Below, piece by piece: positions 22,380 to 34,100 of a DNA stretch of 64,000 bases. The stretch lies in the NCBI GenBank assembly GCA_025175895.1, contig CM046008.1, positions 20,167,255 through 20,231,254 of the forward strand, written 5' to 3'. Positions within the stretch are counted from its first letter, which is position 1, and every line of letters begins with the position of its first letter. This DNA is from Wurfbainia villosa. Taxonomy: Eukaryota > Streptophyta > Magnoliopsida > Zingiberales > Zingiberaceae. The position numbers were made by a program, and so were the translations under genes. The notes below the pieces were generated by a model. That model did not search any database. It was not told where the DNA came from and saw only the letters and a program-made list of their open reading frames with translations.

Positions 22380-24120
22380 TATAGGAACTTCAGTGAGCGC
22401 TATAGGGGGAGGAGTGAATGGCGCATTTTCATTCGACGATGGAATTCGATCGTGCTTGCGTGCTTGTCTATAATATTCATTAATATGCATAGCGGAAATA
22501 ATAATAAAGCATAAATGAAATACACAAGTACACAATACATAAGATATATGTGGTTCGGAACCTTAGGGTTCCTACTCCATCGGACGAGCTTAACGAGCTC
22601 TAGTGATGTACACACCACTAATAAATCTCCTTCTCGACAACAAGTTAGAGGTGGAGAAACCTCGTACAAGCGTTTACAACAATAAACAAGAAATACAAGC
22701 AAATACAAGTAAACTACACAAATACAAGTAAAGAAAACTTTACAAATGTGCTTTTGAATGCTTGCTTGTTGATCGCCTTGGACTAGCCTTGAAGGACTGG
22801 AAAGCAACAACTATCCCCTTCAAGTCGACTGGGCATAGTACTGTTGTCTCACAACGACTTAATCCACATTGGATTACTCTAATGGATACCCTAACAGTCG
22901 ACTATCCTTACCAGCAGTCGATTGCCAAGCTAGTAGTTGACTGACCAGTCAACTACCAGACATTCTATGCTCTGGCCACCTATGACCAATTAACTGCTCA
23001 ACCCTGGTAGTCAACTGCTAGTAGCCAGTCGACTGCTAAACCCTAGCAGTCAACTTTCAAAGCCACATATAGCAGTCGAGCTTCAATTGACTATATGATC
23101 AGTCGACTAGTTATAATCCCAATCAACTGTTTGAGTCAAACTAGGCTCCCAAGTGCTGTGCACTTGGCCAGTCGATTGATCCATAACCCCAGTCGACTAG
23201 TAAATCTTAAACATGAGGTTTAACCTAGGTTTGATCCCCTCGTACTTGATCGACCACCCTTAATCTAGACCTAAGCCTTCTAGCCACCTCTATCAGCCTC
23301 ACACCCTCAGGGTTCATCTGAGTCCTCCATGACTCCTTCACCCTTCGCATTAACCTTCAGGTGCTTCCATTGGCTATGTCATGCTAACTGAGTCTCCTTT
23401 GCCAAAGTTCATTTGGACTTATGCCGCCAAGACTACATGCTTGGACTTTACGCTGCCAAAAACCTCACCCTTGGACTTTCTGATTGCCAAGCCTCAATGC
23501 TTGGACTTTCACTGCCAAGACTATATACTTGGACTTATGTAGCCAAGACTTTAAACTTGGACTTTCCATACCAAGTATCCAAACTTGGACTTCCATGCCA
23601 AGACCATGCTTGAACTTTCCATGTCAAGATCCAAACTTGGACTTCCATGCCAAGACCATGCTTGGACTTTCCATGTCAAGTATCCAAACTTGGACTTCCA
23701 TGCCAAAAACATTCTTGGACTTTCCATGCCAAGTATCCAAACTTGGAGTTATATTCCAAGACGATTCTTGGACTTTCCATGCTAAGTATCCAAACTTGGA
23801 GTTCTATTCCAAGGCCATTCTTGGACTTTACATGCCAAGACCATTCTTTGACTTTCCATGCCAAGTATCTAAACTTGGACTTCCCCTCGAGTCTCACTCG
23901 AGTCTGGTCAACCTTGACCTGAGGTTTGATTGCTCCAATAATCTCCCTCAAATAATCTCCCCATATGAATTTGGATATCTCAAAAATCCAATTGTCATAT
24001 GGTCAACATATGGTCAAACCATATTGTCAAACAATGGTTAAACCCATTGTTAAACATCAAAACCCAACTCGAGTCCCACTCGATTCTGGTTAATCGTGAC
24101 ATGGGCCGATTGCACCAACA
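22380..24120 (-). repeat. 5' LTR of B-I, expanded hairpin array
   Basis: Edges TATAGG (mutated TGTAGG) at 22380 and CACCAACA at 24120. The array at about 23400-23885 is the longest here, with units such as CTTGGACTTTCCATGCCAAG. CAGTCGACTG variants lie at about 22890-23200. It differs from the LTR at 17195-18758 by many substitutions. Confidence 0.8.
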
Positions 24121-24246
24121 ATCTTCTCCTTTTTAATGTTTGAAAATACCTTTATGTTAGGCTAACGAATAAACCCAACTTGCCTCTTCCTATGCCAAAG
24201 CATAATGAAGGTTTACCTAATTTAAACCATTCATTTCTCCCCCTTT
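24121..24246 (-). mobile_element. B internal 3' end, left part (interrupted by A1)
   Basis: Begins with TCTTCTCCTTTTTAATGTT, the PPT side of a B element, directly next to the LTR ending at 24120. It continues after the A1 insertion at 36992. This is a second B internal region sharing the LTR at 22380-24120, giving an LTR-internal-LTR-internal order. Confidence 0.7.
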
Positions 24247-25807
24247 TGTTAGTAATATATGAGAGGTGTCCTAAGACAATCGCCTTATGGTTGTACCATT
24301 TATTTGATAAAAGAAGATTCACTATTTGAGTATATATATTTTCATGTATTTGATTGGATCTTAAACTCATTTACTGAATATCCCCAATACAATTCACAAC
24401 ATGAGATAATTTATGATTGGATCACAACTAGTGAGTATCTCTACATATGTAATTGTGATGTATTGGAATTATCCCTAACCGATGAATTGATGGATTCGGA
24501 TGCCATCGATTCTGTTGAGACTAGCATGAGGTATACACTTTGGTTTATCCAAGCAGCTGTTCCTCACTGGCTAGAGACATTGGAATGTCCGGAGTTAATC
24601 GTGGATGATAGTTATGGTAACTAGTTCATTGGAGTGACCAACTGTACGACTTCATATGGTTCTATGCATATATGAATATGTCAATGAAGTTTTACAACAG
24701 CTTAAGTGCGATGTTCCTTCGACTTGCGGTATTCAAGTCATCTTAGTCATGAAGACTTATGCTTTGACATCTTAAGCAAACATCTCTAAGGAGACGTGGA
24801 CCCGGGATGATTGGGTATAAGTCGAAGTGACTGAAGGTGTTTAAATAGCCAACAGAGGATTCACCACTCCTTACGAGGAGATGTATACCCTATGGCCTCT
24901 CGTCGGATTGTTACTAAAGTCTTTGGCCAAAACTTTACATGTTTAGAGTATGCTACTCTTGGATACATGTGCAGTAATTAGAATCCGGAGGATGAGGAAG
25001 TAAGACTTGGGCAAGGTGTGACGTAGTCAGTCTAGTGGGGACTGACACAATAGACCATGTCATGAACCAAGTGGATATAAGATGAGTGAAGAGAATGAGG
25101 CATGATTCATTGTAGCTGCTGAAAGGTTCAGAAAAAGGTTCTGGGATCAACCGTTGATTTTTCGATTAATTGGGGATCATGATGTACTACTAGGTGCCAC
25201 TCATGATTGTTCTATAATTAATGGTTAATTATAGATGACCAACATAAACCGGGAACCTATTTGGTCACACGCACAAACGAGCGTAATCCGAAAGATTTAA
25301 AATGAGTTTGAGAATAGGATTCTCAGATCGAGAGAAACTCGGTTTGGTTGGACCAAACAAAGAGCGAGTATGAAATTCTTTCCGCTTTTGCGAGGTTTTA
25401 TCGGATTGGCGATTTATTGTCGTCGATCACGCCGCTGGGTCCGTTAGCCACTGATCTTCACCTCTAGAAGTTGGTTTTGTTTTCTCAGATTCGAATTTCT
25501 AGATCTTCCAGCAGCATTAAAGTTTACGATCTCGCAACCTGGCCGATCCTCGATCACGGGTTACCGTGATTCATAAACTTTAGTACTTAGCGTGGAGGTC
25601 TAGAGTTCAACTCGGGAAGGCAAAACATAAATTTTCTTTTATTGCAAAATTTTAAATAGCGATTATGTTTACACATGTTGTATCCTGCATGCGTGTGATG
25701 TGTGTGTTGTAATAAAATTAGTTTATTACTTATTTTTCTTCCGTTGTGTGCATGTTTACGAAACATGTTCGAACACAAACTCGCCGCGGCGCCGGAGAAA
25801 CCCAATA
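24247..25807 (+). repeat. 5' LTR of A1 with a replaced promoter segment
   Basis: Starts TGTTAGTAATATATGAGAGG, ends AACCCAATA (expected CCCAACA). It matches the 3' LTR up to about 25379 and from about 25623, but about 240 bp in between are unrelated to the roughly 880 bp (35916-36795) found there in the 3' LTR. The replaced part includes the family's TATA box. Confidence 0.8.
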
Positions 25808-25821
25808 GTGGTATCAGAGCC
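25808..25821 (+). promoter_or_regulatory. Primer binding site of A1
   Basis: GTGGTATCAGAGCC directly after the LTR; TGGTATCAGAGCC matches the initiator tRNA-Met 3' end. Confidence 0.85.
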
Positions 25822-26359
25822 GACTGTGTTTCGACATAATTGTAAAATTATTTTGCGATAGTCATAATTGTATTTATGGAAATATTCTACTTTTGGAAAG
25901 TTTAGAAGTATTTATGTAAATTTTAATTTGTAAAGAAATTCAAATTGAAAGTTTCCTAATATGATTAGGAAATTTGTTTCCTAAATTAGATTTGACTTTC
26001 CTTAATTAGCACTTTCCATAAATAAAATATGTGATTATATTTGGAAATTTGTTTCTTAATTTATTCATGATTTGATTTAAGAAATCAAATCTAAGACATA
26101 TTTTATTTCCAAAATAGTTATGACAAATAAGGAAACTATTTGTACATGTCATAATTGTATTCTGTGTAATTGCATTAGATGCATATCATTATGCCAAGCA
26201 TATTGTGACATGTAGATGTATATCATGTGTGTCATGTCATGCAGATAATAGTTATTTGCATGAAAAAGAGGTTGAGACTTTAAAACTCTTACACAATATT
26301 AAAGCCTACACCTTCCATTAATATGATTAGAACTAGAGTTCCGTTTCTTGTTTGAGTTG

Positions 26360-26772
26360 TTAGACTCACTCCAAGCCCGGCTCGAACCTAAACATGTTCA
26401 AATCATTAGAATAGTTTAACACTAATCTGGTAACAGTCAGAGGTCAATCATTAGTTTGGGTTGTTGGACTCACTCCAAGCCTGGCTAATTGGTTGAATGC
26501 ACTCTAACCATATTAAAACTATTTCACGATTAATGGGTCGACTCTAACTTGGAGCATCGATTTTTTGGACTCACTCCAAGGTCAATGTGAAGAGAGGTGA
26601 AGTTGGGTGCTATGCATATGATGCATACTTGTTAATGTGTTAACAACCCAATGTATATGTGAACATTCAATTAGTTGATAGCACATTGTGATAGTTACAT
26701 ATACGTGATATATAATCGGTATACATGATACCTACCATCATAGCTAAGAATGACTTGTTGGACTCACTCCAA
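26360..26772 (+). repeat. Four hairpin motifs in the A1 leader
   Basis: TTGGACTCACTCCAA (stem TTGGA/TCCAA, loop CTCAC) occurs at 26464, 26565 and 26758, with one copy carrying a stem change at 26360. They lie in the untranslated leader between PBS and gag. The A2 leader has four copies in the same context, with loop CTCTC. Confidence 0.75.
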
Positions 26773-26951
26773 GGTTGTTCTTATCTATGTTGGATATCAA
26801 CCCATTCGGAGATGGACCTACGATCTCCCGAATTGATTTTGAGGGTTTTGATTTCGAAAAATGAATGGGATTTTGTAAATGTATATGGATGCATTTTAAA
26901 TCATCTTTCTCATATATGCTCGATTTGTTTTTCTAGGTAAATCGCTTGATC

Positions 26952-27640
26952 ATGATGTCTTTGAATTTGCGCTCTATTTTGGATTCGAATAAATTGATTG
27001 GGCCGAAGTTCTTGGACTAGCTTATAAACATGAGAATTGTTCTCAAGGCTGAAAAACTTGCGTATGTCCTCGAAGCGCCTCTTCCCGCCTGTCCTAGTGA
27101 CGATACGACTCTAGACCAATTGTTGGCCCATCAGAAACATGTGAGTGATTCTGAACTAGTGAGTTGCATCATGCTAACCATGATGGTACCCGAGCTATGG
27201 AAGCAGCATGAGCATATGGATGCTCATACCAATATCTTTCATCTTTATGAGTTGTTTGAGGAGAAAGTGAGATCCGAAAGGTTCGAAGTCTCCAAGCTCC
27301 TCTTCACCTCTGAGATGCAAGAAGATTCATCTGTGATACTACTCAATATGCTGAAGACTATGGAGCCTTCTATGAAGCATGAGCAGGGGACGGTGCTGTT
27401 AGTTGATTCCTCAAAGCAAGGTTCTAAGAGGAAATCAAAGGTACAACACAAGGGAAAGAAGAAAGCAAGGAAGGCAGAACCATCTCAAAAGGGCACTTGC
27501 CATCATTGTGGTAAGGAGGGTCATTGGTGAAGAAACTGCAAGATTTATCTTGAGTTTGTGAAGAAGAATAAGACATCCGATGCCCCATCTTCTTTAGATA
27601 TCTTCGTTATTGATTGTCATTCTATTTCCTTAGACACTTA
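26952..27640 (+). pseudogene. gag: Copia gag of A1, broken
   Basis: Starts with MMSLNLRSILDSNKLIGPKF, then an early TAG (original Trp or similar in FLDWL). It reopens at 27030 through RIVLKAEKLAYVLEAPLP, ELFEEKVRSERFEVSKLLF and a Lys-rich stretch. The zinc knuckle CHHCGKEGHW-stop-RNC is split by a TGA where A2 has CGA, a change fitting CpG deamination. The product would be the Copia capsid/nucleocapsid. No UBN2-family function remains. Confidence 0.8.
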
Positions 27641-30600
27641 GGTATTGGATACCAGATGTGGTTCACATATATGTAATAACATACATGGGATAAGGAATAG
27701 AAGAAGACTCGTCAAGGCAGAGTCAAATTTATGTGTTGGGAATGGAGCAATGGTTGCTGCACTCACCATCAGAATGTATCTATTAAAGCTCCCTGCAGGA
27801 CTTGTCTTAGAACTGGACAATTGCTTTTATATTCCTTCGTTGATAAAGAACATCATTTCTATTTCTTGTTTAAATAGAAATGGGTGTTGGAGTATTGAGA
27901 ATACAATCAAAGTCCCATATTGGTAAGACATGGAAAAAATCATGTGCTTATAAGATGAAAAGATATCTCCATTGGTATGAGACCTTTTGGGTAAAGTCCA
28001 AAAATAAAACCATGAGGGCTTAGGCCCAAAGTGGACAATACCATACCATTGTGGAGATATATGATTCTTATAGGTACTAACAATTGGTATTAGAGCCATG
28101 GTCCATGTTAAGCCATGAACCTCGAATGAAGGAAGTTGAGCTCCCATGTCCGGATCAAGAGAACCATACACCAGACAGAAAGTCCAGTTGGGTCGGGAGG
28201 ATCGAACAATTGGCAGGAAGTCCTGTTGGGCCAGAAGGGCTGGACAACTGGCAGGAAGTCCAGCTAGGTCAGGAGGACTAGACAGTTGGCAGAAAGTCCT
28301 AGTGGGTTGAGGATTGGACATCAAGCAGAGGATATCCTTCGAGGACGGATAATCTTGAGGGGGGGGGGTCAATGTAGTCCTTCGTTTGAGGGGGGGGGGG
28401 GGATTGTTGGAGTATTTGGAATGCAATCAAAGTTCCACATTGGTAAGACATGGAAAAGATCATGTGTTTATAAGATGAAAAGATATCTCCATTGGTATGA
28501 GGCCTTTTGGGTAAAGCCCAAAAACAAAACCACGAGAGCTTAGGCCCAAAGTGGACAATATCATGCCATTGTGGAGATATATGATTCTTATAGGTACTAA
28601 CAATGAGTATCATTTAACTTTTAGTAACAATTGTTATTACATAACTTTGAATGACGTTCTTTATGAGAATGGAACTTTATGGGACTGGAACTTTAAGTAA
28701 TGGTATTTATACGTTGGAAGTATCCAGTGACATTTTCAATATCGAAGCGAGCAACAAGCGTTCTCGAAAAGATAATCAATTAGACTCCTAATTGTGGCAT
28801 TGTCGTCTTGGCCATGTGAGCAAGAAATGCATATCCGAATTACACCGATGTGGAATTCTAGAATCGTTTGAATTAGATTCATACGATACATGTGAATCAT
28901 GCTTAAAGGGTAAGATGACCAAGTTACCTTTTACTGGAAAAGGTGAACCGGTGAAAGAGTTGCTTGGTCTAATACATACTGATGTATGTGGACCTATGTC
29001 AACTCAAGCTCTAGGAGGCTATAACTACTTCATTACCTTCACCGATGATCACTCACGGTTTGGGTATGTGTTCTTGATTAAACACAAGTCTGAAACCTTT
29101 GAAAGGTTCAAAGAATTCAGAAGTGAAGTAGAGAAACAACTTGGCAAGAGTATTAAAATATTTCGATCGGATCGAGGTGGTGAATACTTGAGTCAAGAGT
29201 TTCTAGATTATCTGAGGGACAATGGTATATTGTCCCAATGGACTCCGTCGTATACACCATAGCATAATGGTGTATCTGAGAGGCAAAACTGAACCTTGTT
29301 GGACATGGTTAGGTCGATGATGAATCACGTGAATCTTTCCAGGTCCTTTTGGGGCTATGCACTTCAGACTGCTATTTACTTGCTAAACAAAGTTCCGACC
29401 AAGGTAGTCTCTACTACTCTATATGAGATATGGAATAGTAAGAAACCTCATTTATCTTACTTGAAGATATGGGATTGTCATACTTATGTGAAGCAGACTG
29501 TGTCAGACAAGTTAGATGCTAAGTCTGATAAATATCTATTTATTGGATAGCCTAAGGAAATGAGGGGTTACCAATTCTATCGTCATATGGAACAAAAGGT
29601 GTTTGTTTCAAGGCATGCTGTGTTTCTAGAGAAAGAGTTTCTCTTGTAAGAAAACAGTGGGAGTGTTTTTGAACTTGAGGAGGTTTAAGAGACTCTAATA
29701 GACATTAATGAGATACTTGGTCAAGCACCACAACCAATAACTCATAGTGATGAGCCTTCGACTAAATCTATTGTGACACCACATCTTCGTAGATCTGGTT
29801 GAACACGCAACATTCCTGAGAGATATGGATTTCTCGTAAGTGAATCGAACGACATGTTACTCATTGATGATGAGTAGTATGCCAGTTATGAAGAAGTTCT
29901 GAAAAGTTCAGAAAGGGACAAATGGCTCGATGCCATGAAGTCGGAAATGGATTCCATGTATGAAAATCAAGTTTGGAACTTGGTTGACCCACCTGAAGGC
30001 ATTAAGCCTATACGATGCAAGTTGGTTTTCAAGAAGAAAACCGATATGGATGGTAATGTGATTACCTTATAAGGCTAGATTAGTGGCTAAAGGCTATCGT
30101 CAAAAGCAAGGTATTGATTATGACGAAACCTATTCACCAGTTGCTATGCTTAAATCCATTTGGATGCTCCTGACTATAGTGGCTCATTATGATTATGAGA
30201 TATGACAGATGGATGTGAAAATGACTTTCCTTAATGGAAACCTACTCGAGGATGTATATATGATACAACCTGAGGGTTTCACATCGGTTGATAAAACCAA
30301 GGTATGCAAACTTCGATGGTCCATATATGGATTGAAGCAAGCATCTAGGAGCTGAAATATCCATTTTGATGAGGCAATTAAAAAGTTTGATTTCTCACAA
30401 AATCCGAACGAACCTTGTGTGTACAAGAAGGTTAGTGGGAGTGCAGTCGTGTTCCTAGTATTGTATGTCGATGACATATTACTTATAGAAAATGATGTTT
30501 CTATCTTACAGTCAGTTAAAATGTGGTTATCCAAAACATTCTCCATGAAAGACCTGGGAGAAGTGACCTACATCCTCGGGATTAAGATCTATAGAGATAG

Positions 30601-31240
30601 ATCAAAATGGTTGCTTGGTCTATCACAGTCTACATATATAGACCGAGTGCTAAAGAGGTTTAGCATGTCAGAATCCAAAAAAGGTTTTCTTGCCATCAGG
30701 CATGGGATGAACCTTTCGAAGTCTATATGTCCACGCACAGAAGATGAAAGGATTTGCATGAGTAAGATTCCCTATGCATCCGTAATAGGATCTATCATGT
30801 ATGATATTTTATGTACGAGGCTCGATGTATCGTATGCTCTGAGTGTCACGAGCAGATACCAAACTGATCCAAGAATGGATAATTGGGTGGCTGTTAAGAT
30901 AATCCTTAAGTACTTAAGAATAACTAAGGATGTGTTCCTAATATATGGAGAGGGTGATATGGTAATACGCGGGTATACGGATGCCAGCTTCCAAATAGAT
31001 AGGGATGATTCCAGGTCTCAGTCTTAGTACATATTCAGCTTGAATGGAGGCGCAATAAGTTGGAAAGCTTCCAAGAAAGACACTATAGCGGATTCTGCAA
31101 CTGAGGCAGAATACTTTGCAGCTTTCGGAAGCAGCAAAAGAAGCGGTTTGGATCAAGAAGTTCATCTTTGAACTTGATGTGGTCTCATCAATGATCCAAA
31201 CATGTGCTTCTCCACTATCATTTGATCAGAGAGATCATGT
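27600..31240 (+). pseudogene. pol: Copia pol of A1: protease, integrase, RT, start of RNase H (broken)
   Basis: Protease: VLDTRCGSHICN near 27650, where the catalytic DTG has become DTR; the frame then runs through NLCVGNGAMVAAL and LELDNCFYIPSLIKNIISIS until the TRIM at 27885. Integrase (28792-29550): HCRLGH..CESCLKGK zinc part, HTDVCGPM, FRSDRGGEY, and ERQN where ERRNR is usual, with stops. RT (30085-31030): KARLVAKGYRQKQG, a TGA at 30203-30205, LDMKD-type core, and catalytic LYVDDILLI. RNase H starts GYTDASFQ and SWKASKKDTIADSATEAEYF and breaks off. Domain order integrase before RT identifies Ty1/copia. Many stops make it inactive. Confidence 0.85.
27885..28602 (+). mobile_element. Complete TRIM retrotransposon in A1 pol
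   Basis: 718 bp with 198-bp LTRs at 27885-28082 and 28405-28602 (TGTTGGAGTATT to GGTACTAACA), which differ at 14 positions by my count. A PBS ATTGGTATTAGAGCC follows the 5' LTR, and a G-rich PPT (GAGGGGGGGGGGGGGAT) precedes the 3' LTR. Flanks ATGGG (27880-27884) and ATGAG (28603-28607) are a 4/5 target duplication. Removing it restores the protease frame of A2. The short internal part has about 30-bp repeats around GGCAGGAAGTCC. No coding capacity, so it depends on other elements. Confidence 0.9.
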
Positions 31241-32029
31241 CACGCCCGCCCTTCCGGGACCCTAAATGTCCGGAGAGGCGGCGCGTGACGCGACCGTACA
31301 TACATTTCATACAGCGGAAGACTTTATATATATATACTTCTTCTTTCTTACAGCGGAAGACTTAAGACCTAAATATTTTTTTTTTGATTCTTTTAAACAT
31401 AAATATGCATTAACACTTCTTCTTAACATAGAGTATGTTTCATAGCATAACATGCATAGATACTTCTTCTTACTTCATAAAGCATTCTTCTTTACTTCTT
31501 CTTATCAACGTAAAGCATGCATCATATATATATAGATACTTAGGGCTTAGTAGGTTCATAACATCATCGTCATAGGGAGACATAAGTAAAGACATCCATA
31601 GGCATCATCATCATAGGTAATACATGTATAAGTAGACTTAACGGATCTTCTCCACCATGCCACTACCACACACATTGACCCCTCCTGCTGCTCCCTTTAG
31701 TTTATCCATCCCTTACCCTTATCTCTGCGATGCTGAGGAAAGATAAACTATAAGCACATAGGCTTAGTAAGATCCTGTCCTACTCACAAAAACCATACAT
31801 CATCATTAATCATGACTTGTAGCATTTATAACATATAATCAATATATCACGTAACATACATGGCATCATCAACTTAACTTGTAGCTTAAGTAACATGAGA
31901 TAATATAGCATGGATCATCCCTAACTTAGCAGCATAACATGAAATATATATATATACTTAATCAGCATAATATGCATCATAGGTAACTTAGTAACCTAAC
32001 ATCATAGCGTACCATCGAACATAACATGT

Positions 32030-32390
32030 AACTTATACATCATGACATACCATCTAACATAACAGGTAACTTACACATTATGGCATATCATCTAGCATAA
32101 CAGGTAACTTAGATATTATGGCATATCATCTAACATAACATGTAACTTAACCATTATGGCATATCATCTAACATAACATGTAACTTAACATTATGGCATA
32201 TCATCTAACATAACATGTAACTTAAACATTATGGCATATCACCTAACATAACATGTAACTTAAACATTATGGCATATCATCTAACATAACATGTAACTTA
32301 AACATTATGGCATATCATCTAACATAACATGTAACTTAAACATTATGGCATATCACCTAACATAACAGGTAACTTAAACATTAACAGGAA
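32030..32390. repeat. 38-bp tandem array in LTR D
   Basis: About nine units of the type AACATAACATGTAACTTAAA plus CATTATGGCATATCATCT. Unit-length slips are frequent. It looks like recent expansion. Confidence 0.9.
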
Positions 32391-32504
32391 AACATATGCA
32401 AGATGCTTTTGAAAACATATATGTTAGGTACGTAAATATAATTCTCAACATATTTGGGCCCGGCATTGTACCACTTCTTCATTATCATAGCGCGCATCCC
32501 TAAA

Positions 32505-32760
32505 TAGGCCCGAGGTAGCAAGTCTCGAACCTAATAGGTTCCTAGGCCCGAGTCTTATTCCATCGACCTAGGGGCAATCGTCATAGCGTAGAAGCCCATC
32601 CTAGGCCCGAGTCTTACTCCATCGACCTAAGGCATCTTGGATCCCATCCCGTACTAGGCCCGAATCTTATTCCATCGACCTAGGGGCAATCATACATAGA
32701 AGCCCATCCTAGGCCCGAGTCTTATTCCATCGACCTAGGGCATCTTAGGAGCCCATCCCT
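32505..32760. repeat. Tandem array with CCTAGGCCCGAGTCTTA units in LTR D
   Basis: Four to five units of about 55-65 bp sharing CTAGGCCCGAGTCTTATTCC and ATCGACCTAGG. GC-richer than the surrounding LTR. Confidence 0.8.
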
Positions 32761-32814
32761 TCTTGGACCTTGTTAAGGTCTTGGTACAAGCCATGCAGAA
32801 GGTAAAATACTTAT

Positions 32815-33300
32815 ATGCTTATTTTACAACATAGCTTATTTCTTTAACATAGCATAGCATACTTCATTTCATACACATCATGCTTCATTTCATTAACATA
32901 GCATAGCATACTTCATTTCATACACATCATGCTTCATTTCATTAACATAGCGTAGCATACTTCATTTCATAACAACATAGCTTATTTCATTAACATAGCA
33001 TAGCATACTTCATTTCCTACACATCATGCTTCATTTCATTAACATAGCGTAGCATACTTCATTTCATAACAACATAGCTTATTTCATTAACATAGCATAG
33101 CATACTTCATTTCCTACACATCATGCTTCATTTCATTAACATAGCATAGCATACTTCATTTCATACACATCATGCTTCATTTCATTAACATAGCGTAGCA
33201 TACTTCATCTCATAACAACATAGCTTATTTCATTAACATAGCATAGCATACTTCATTTCCTACACATCATGCTTCATTTCATTGACATAGCATAGCATAC
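32815..33300. repeat. Compound tandem array (ATAGCATAGCATACTTCATT) in LTR D
   Basis: Alternating sub-units TAACATAGCATAGCATACTT, CATACACATCATGCTTCATT and AACAACATAGCTTATTTC recur about ten times in mixed order, a higher-order repeat. Confidence 0.85.
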
Positions 33301-33630
33301 AATTCATGGTATGAACTTCATTGTAACCTAAGAGACCAAAGGTGGCCGAATGGCCCTTATAGGCTTTTTAGGGTTTAGACTTTTAACCTAATTCAAGTAA
33401 CATACATATGCATACAAATTCCATAAATTTCATGGTATGAACTTCATTGTAACCTAAAAGACCAAAGGTGGCCGAATGGCCCTTATAGGCTTTTTAGGGT
33501 TTAGACTTTTAACCTAATTCAAGTAACATACATATGCATACAAATCCCATAAATTTCATGGTATGAACTTCATTGTAACCTAAAAGACCAAAGGTGGCCG
33601 AATGGCCCATGTGGGGATTTTAGGGTTTGC
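33300..33630. repeat. About 127-bp tandem repeat in LTR D
   Basis: Two and a half units starting TTCATGGTATGAACTTCATT and containing AGGTGGCCGAATGGCCC. The units are nearly identical. Confidence 0.85.
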
Positions 33631-33779
33631 TTTTAACCTAATTCATTAAACATGACTACAACATCATAACCCTACAAAACATGGATTGAAACCTCATTGG
33701 GTCTTAAATATCTAGGGGTGGCCGAATGGGTCTTTAGTGGCTATTAGGGTTAGCTTTTGTCCTAATCCACTTTTAACCC

Positions 33780-34100
33780 CTAACATCATCATCTAGTCAT
33801 AAACAACATAGCATAGAGCTTCATTGAACCCTAAATCATGGCTTGGACGAATAGGCTTTAGTGGTTATTAGGGTTAGCTTTGTCCTAATCCTTTTAACCC
33901 TAACATCATCATCTAGTTATAAACAACATAGCATAGAGCTTCATTGAACCCTAAATCATGGTTTGGCCGAATAGGCTTTAGTGGTTATTAGGGTTAGCTT
34001 TTGTCCTAATCCCTTTTAACCCCTAACATCATCATCTAGTTATAAACAACATAGCATAGAGCTTCATTGAACCCTAAATCATGGCTTGGCCGAATATATC
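33780..34100. repeat. About 124-bp tandem repeat in LTR D
   Basis: Near three units, starting ACATCATCATCTAGT and containing GCTTCATTGAACCCTAAATC and GGCCGAATAGGC. Related to the 127-bp array upstream through the CCGAAT block. Confidence 0.85.

Larger units (their letters stand above)
17195..24120 (-). mobile_element. Family B element (B-I): gag-only LTR retrotransposon
   Basis: Complete layout on the minus strand: 5' LTR 22380-24120 (1741 bp), PBS 22367-22379, gag 20634-22316, non-coding tail 18759-20633, degraded PPT next to 18758, 3' LTR 17195-18758 (1564 bp). No protease, integrase, reverse transcriptase or RNase H is present and there is no room for them. This is the structure called TR-GAG for non-autonomous elements with terminal repeats and gag only. 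The LTRs differ in length mainly through the hairpin array and in many bases, so the insertion is old or the two LTRs come from different copies. Past 24120 another B internal 3' end follows directly, so the 22380-24120 LTR is shared by two internal regions. Confidence 0.8.

Noticed and set aside
28084..28543. Open frames across the TRIM
   Set aside because: They are translations of its LTR and repeated internal part; TRIMs do not code.
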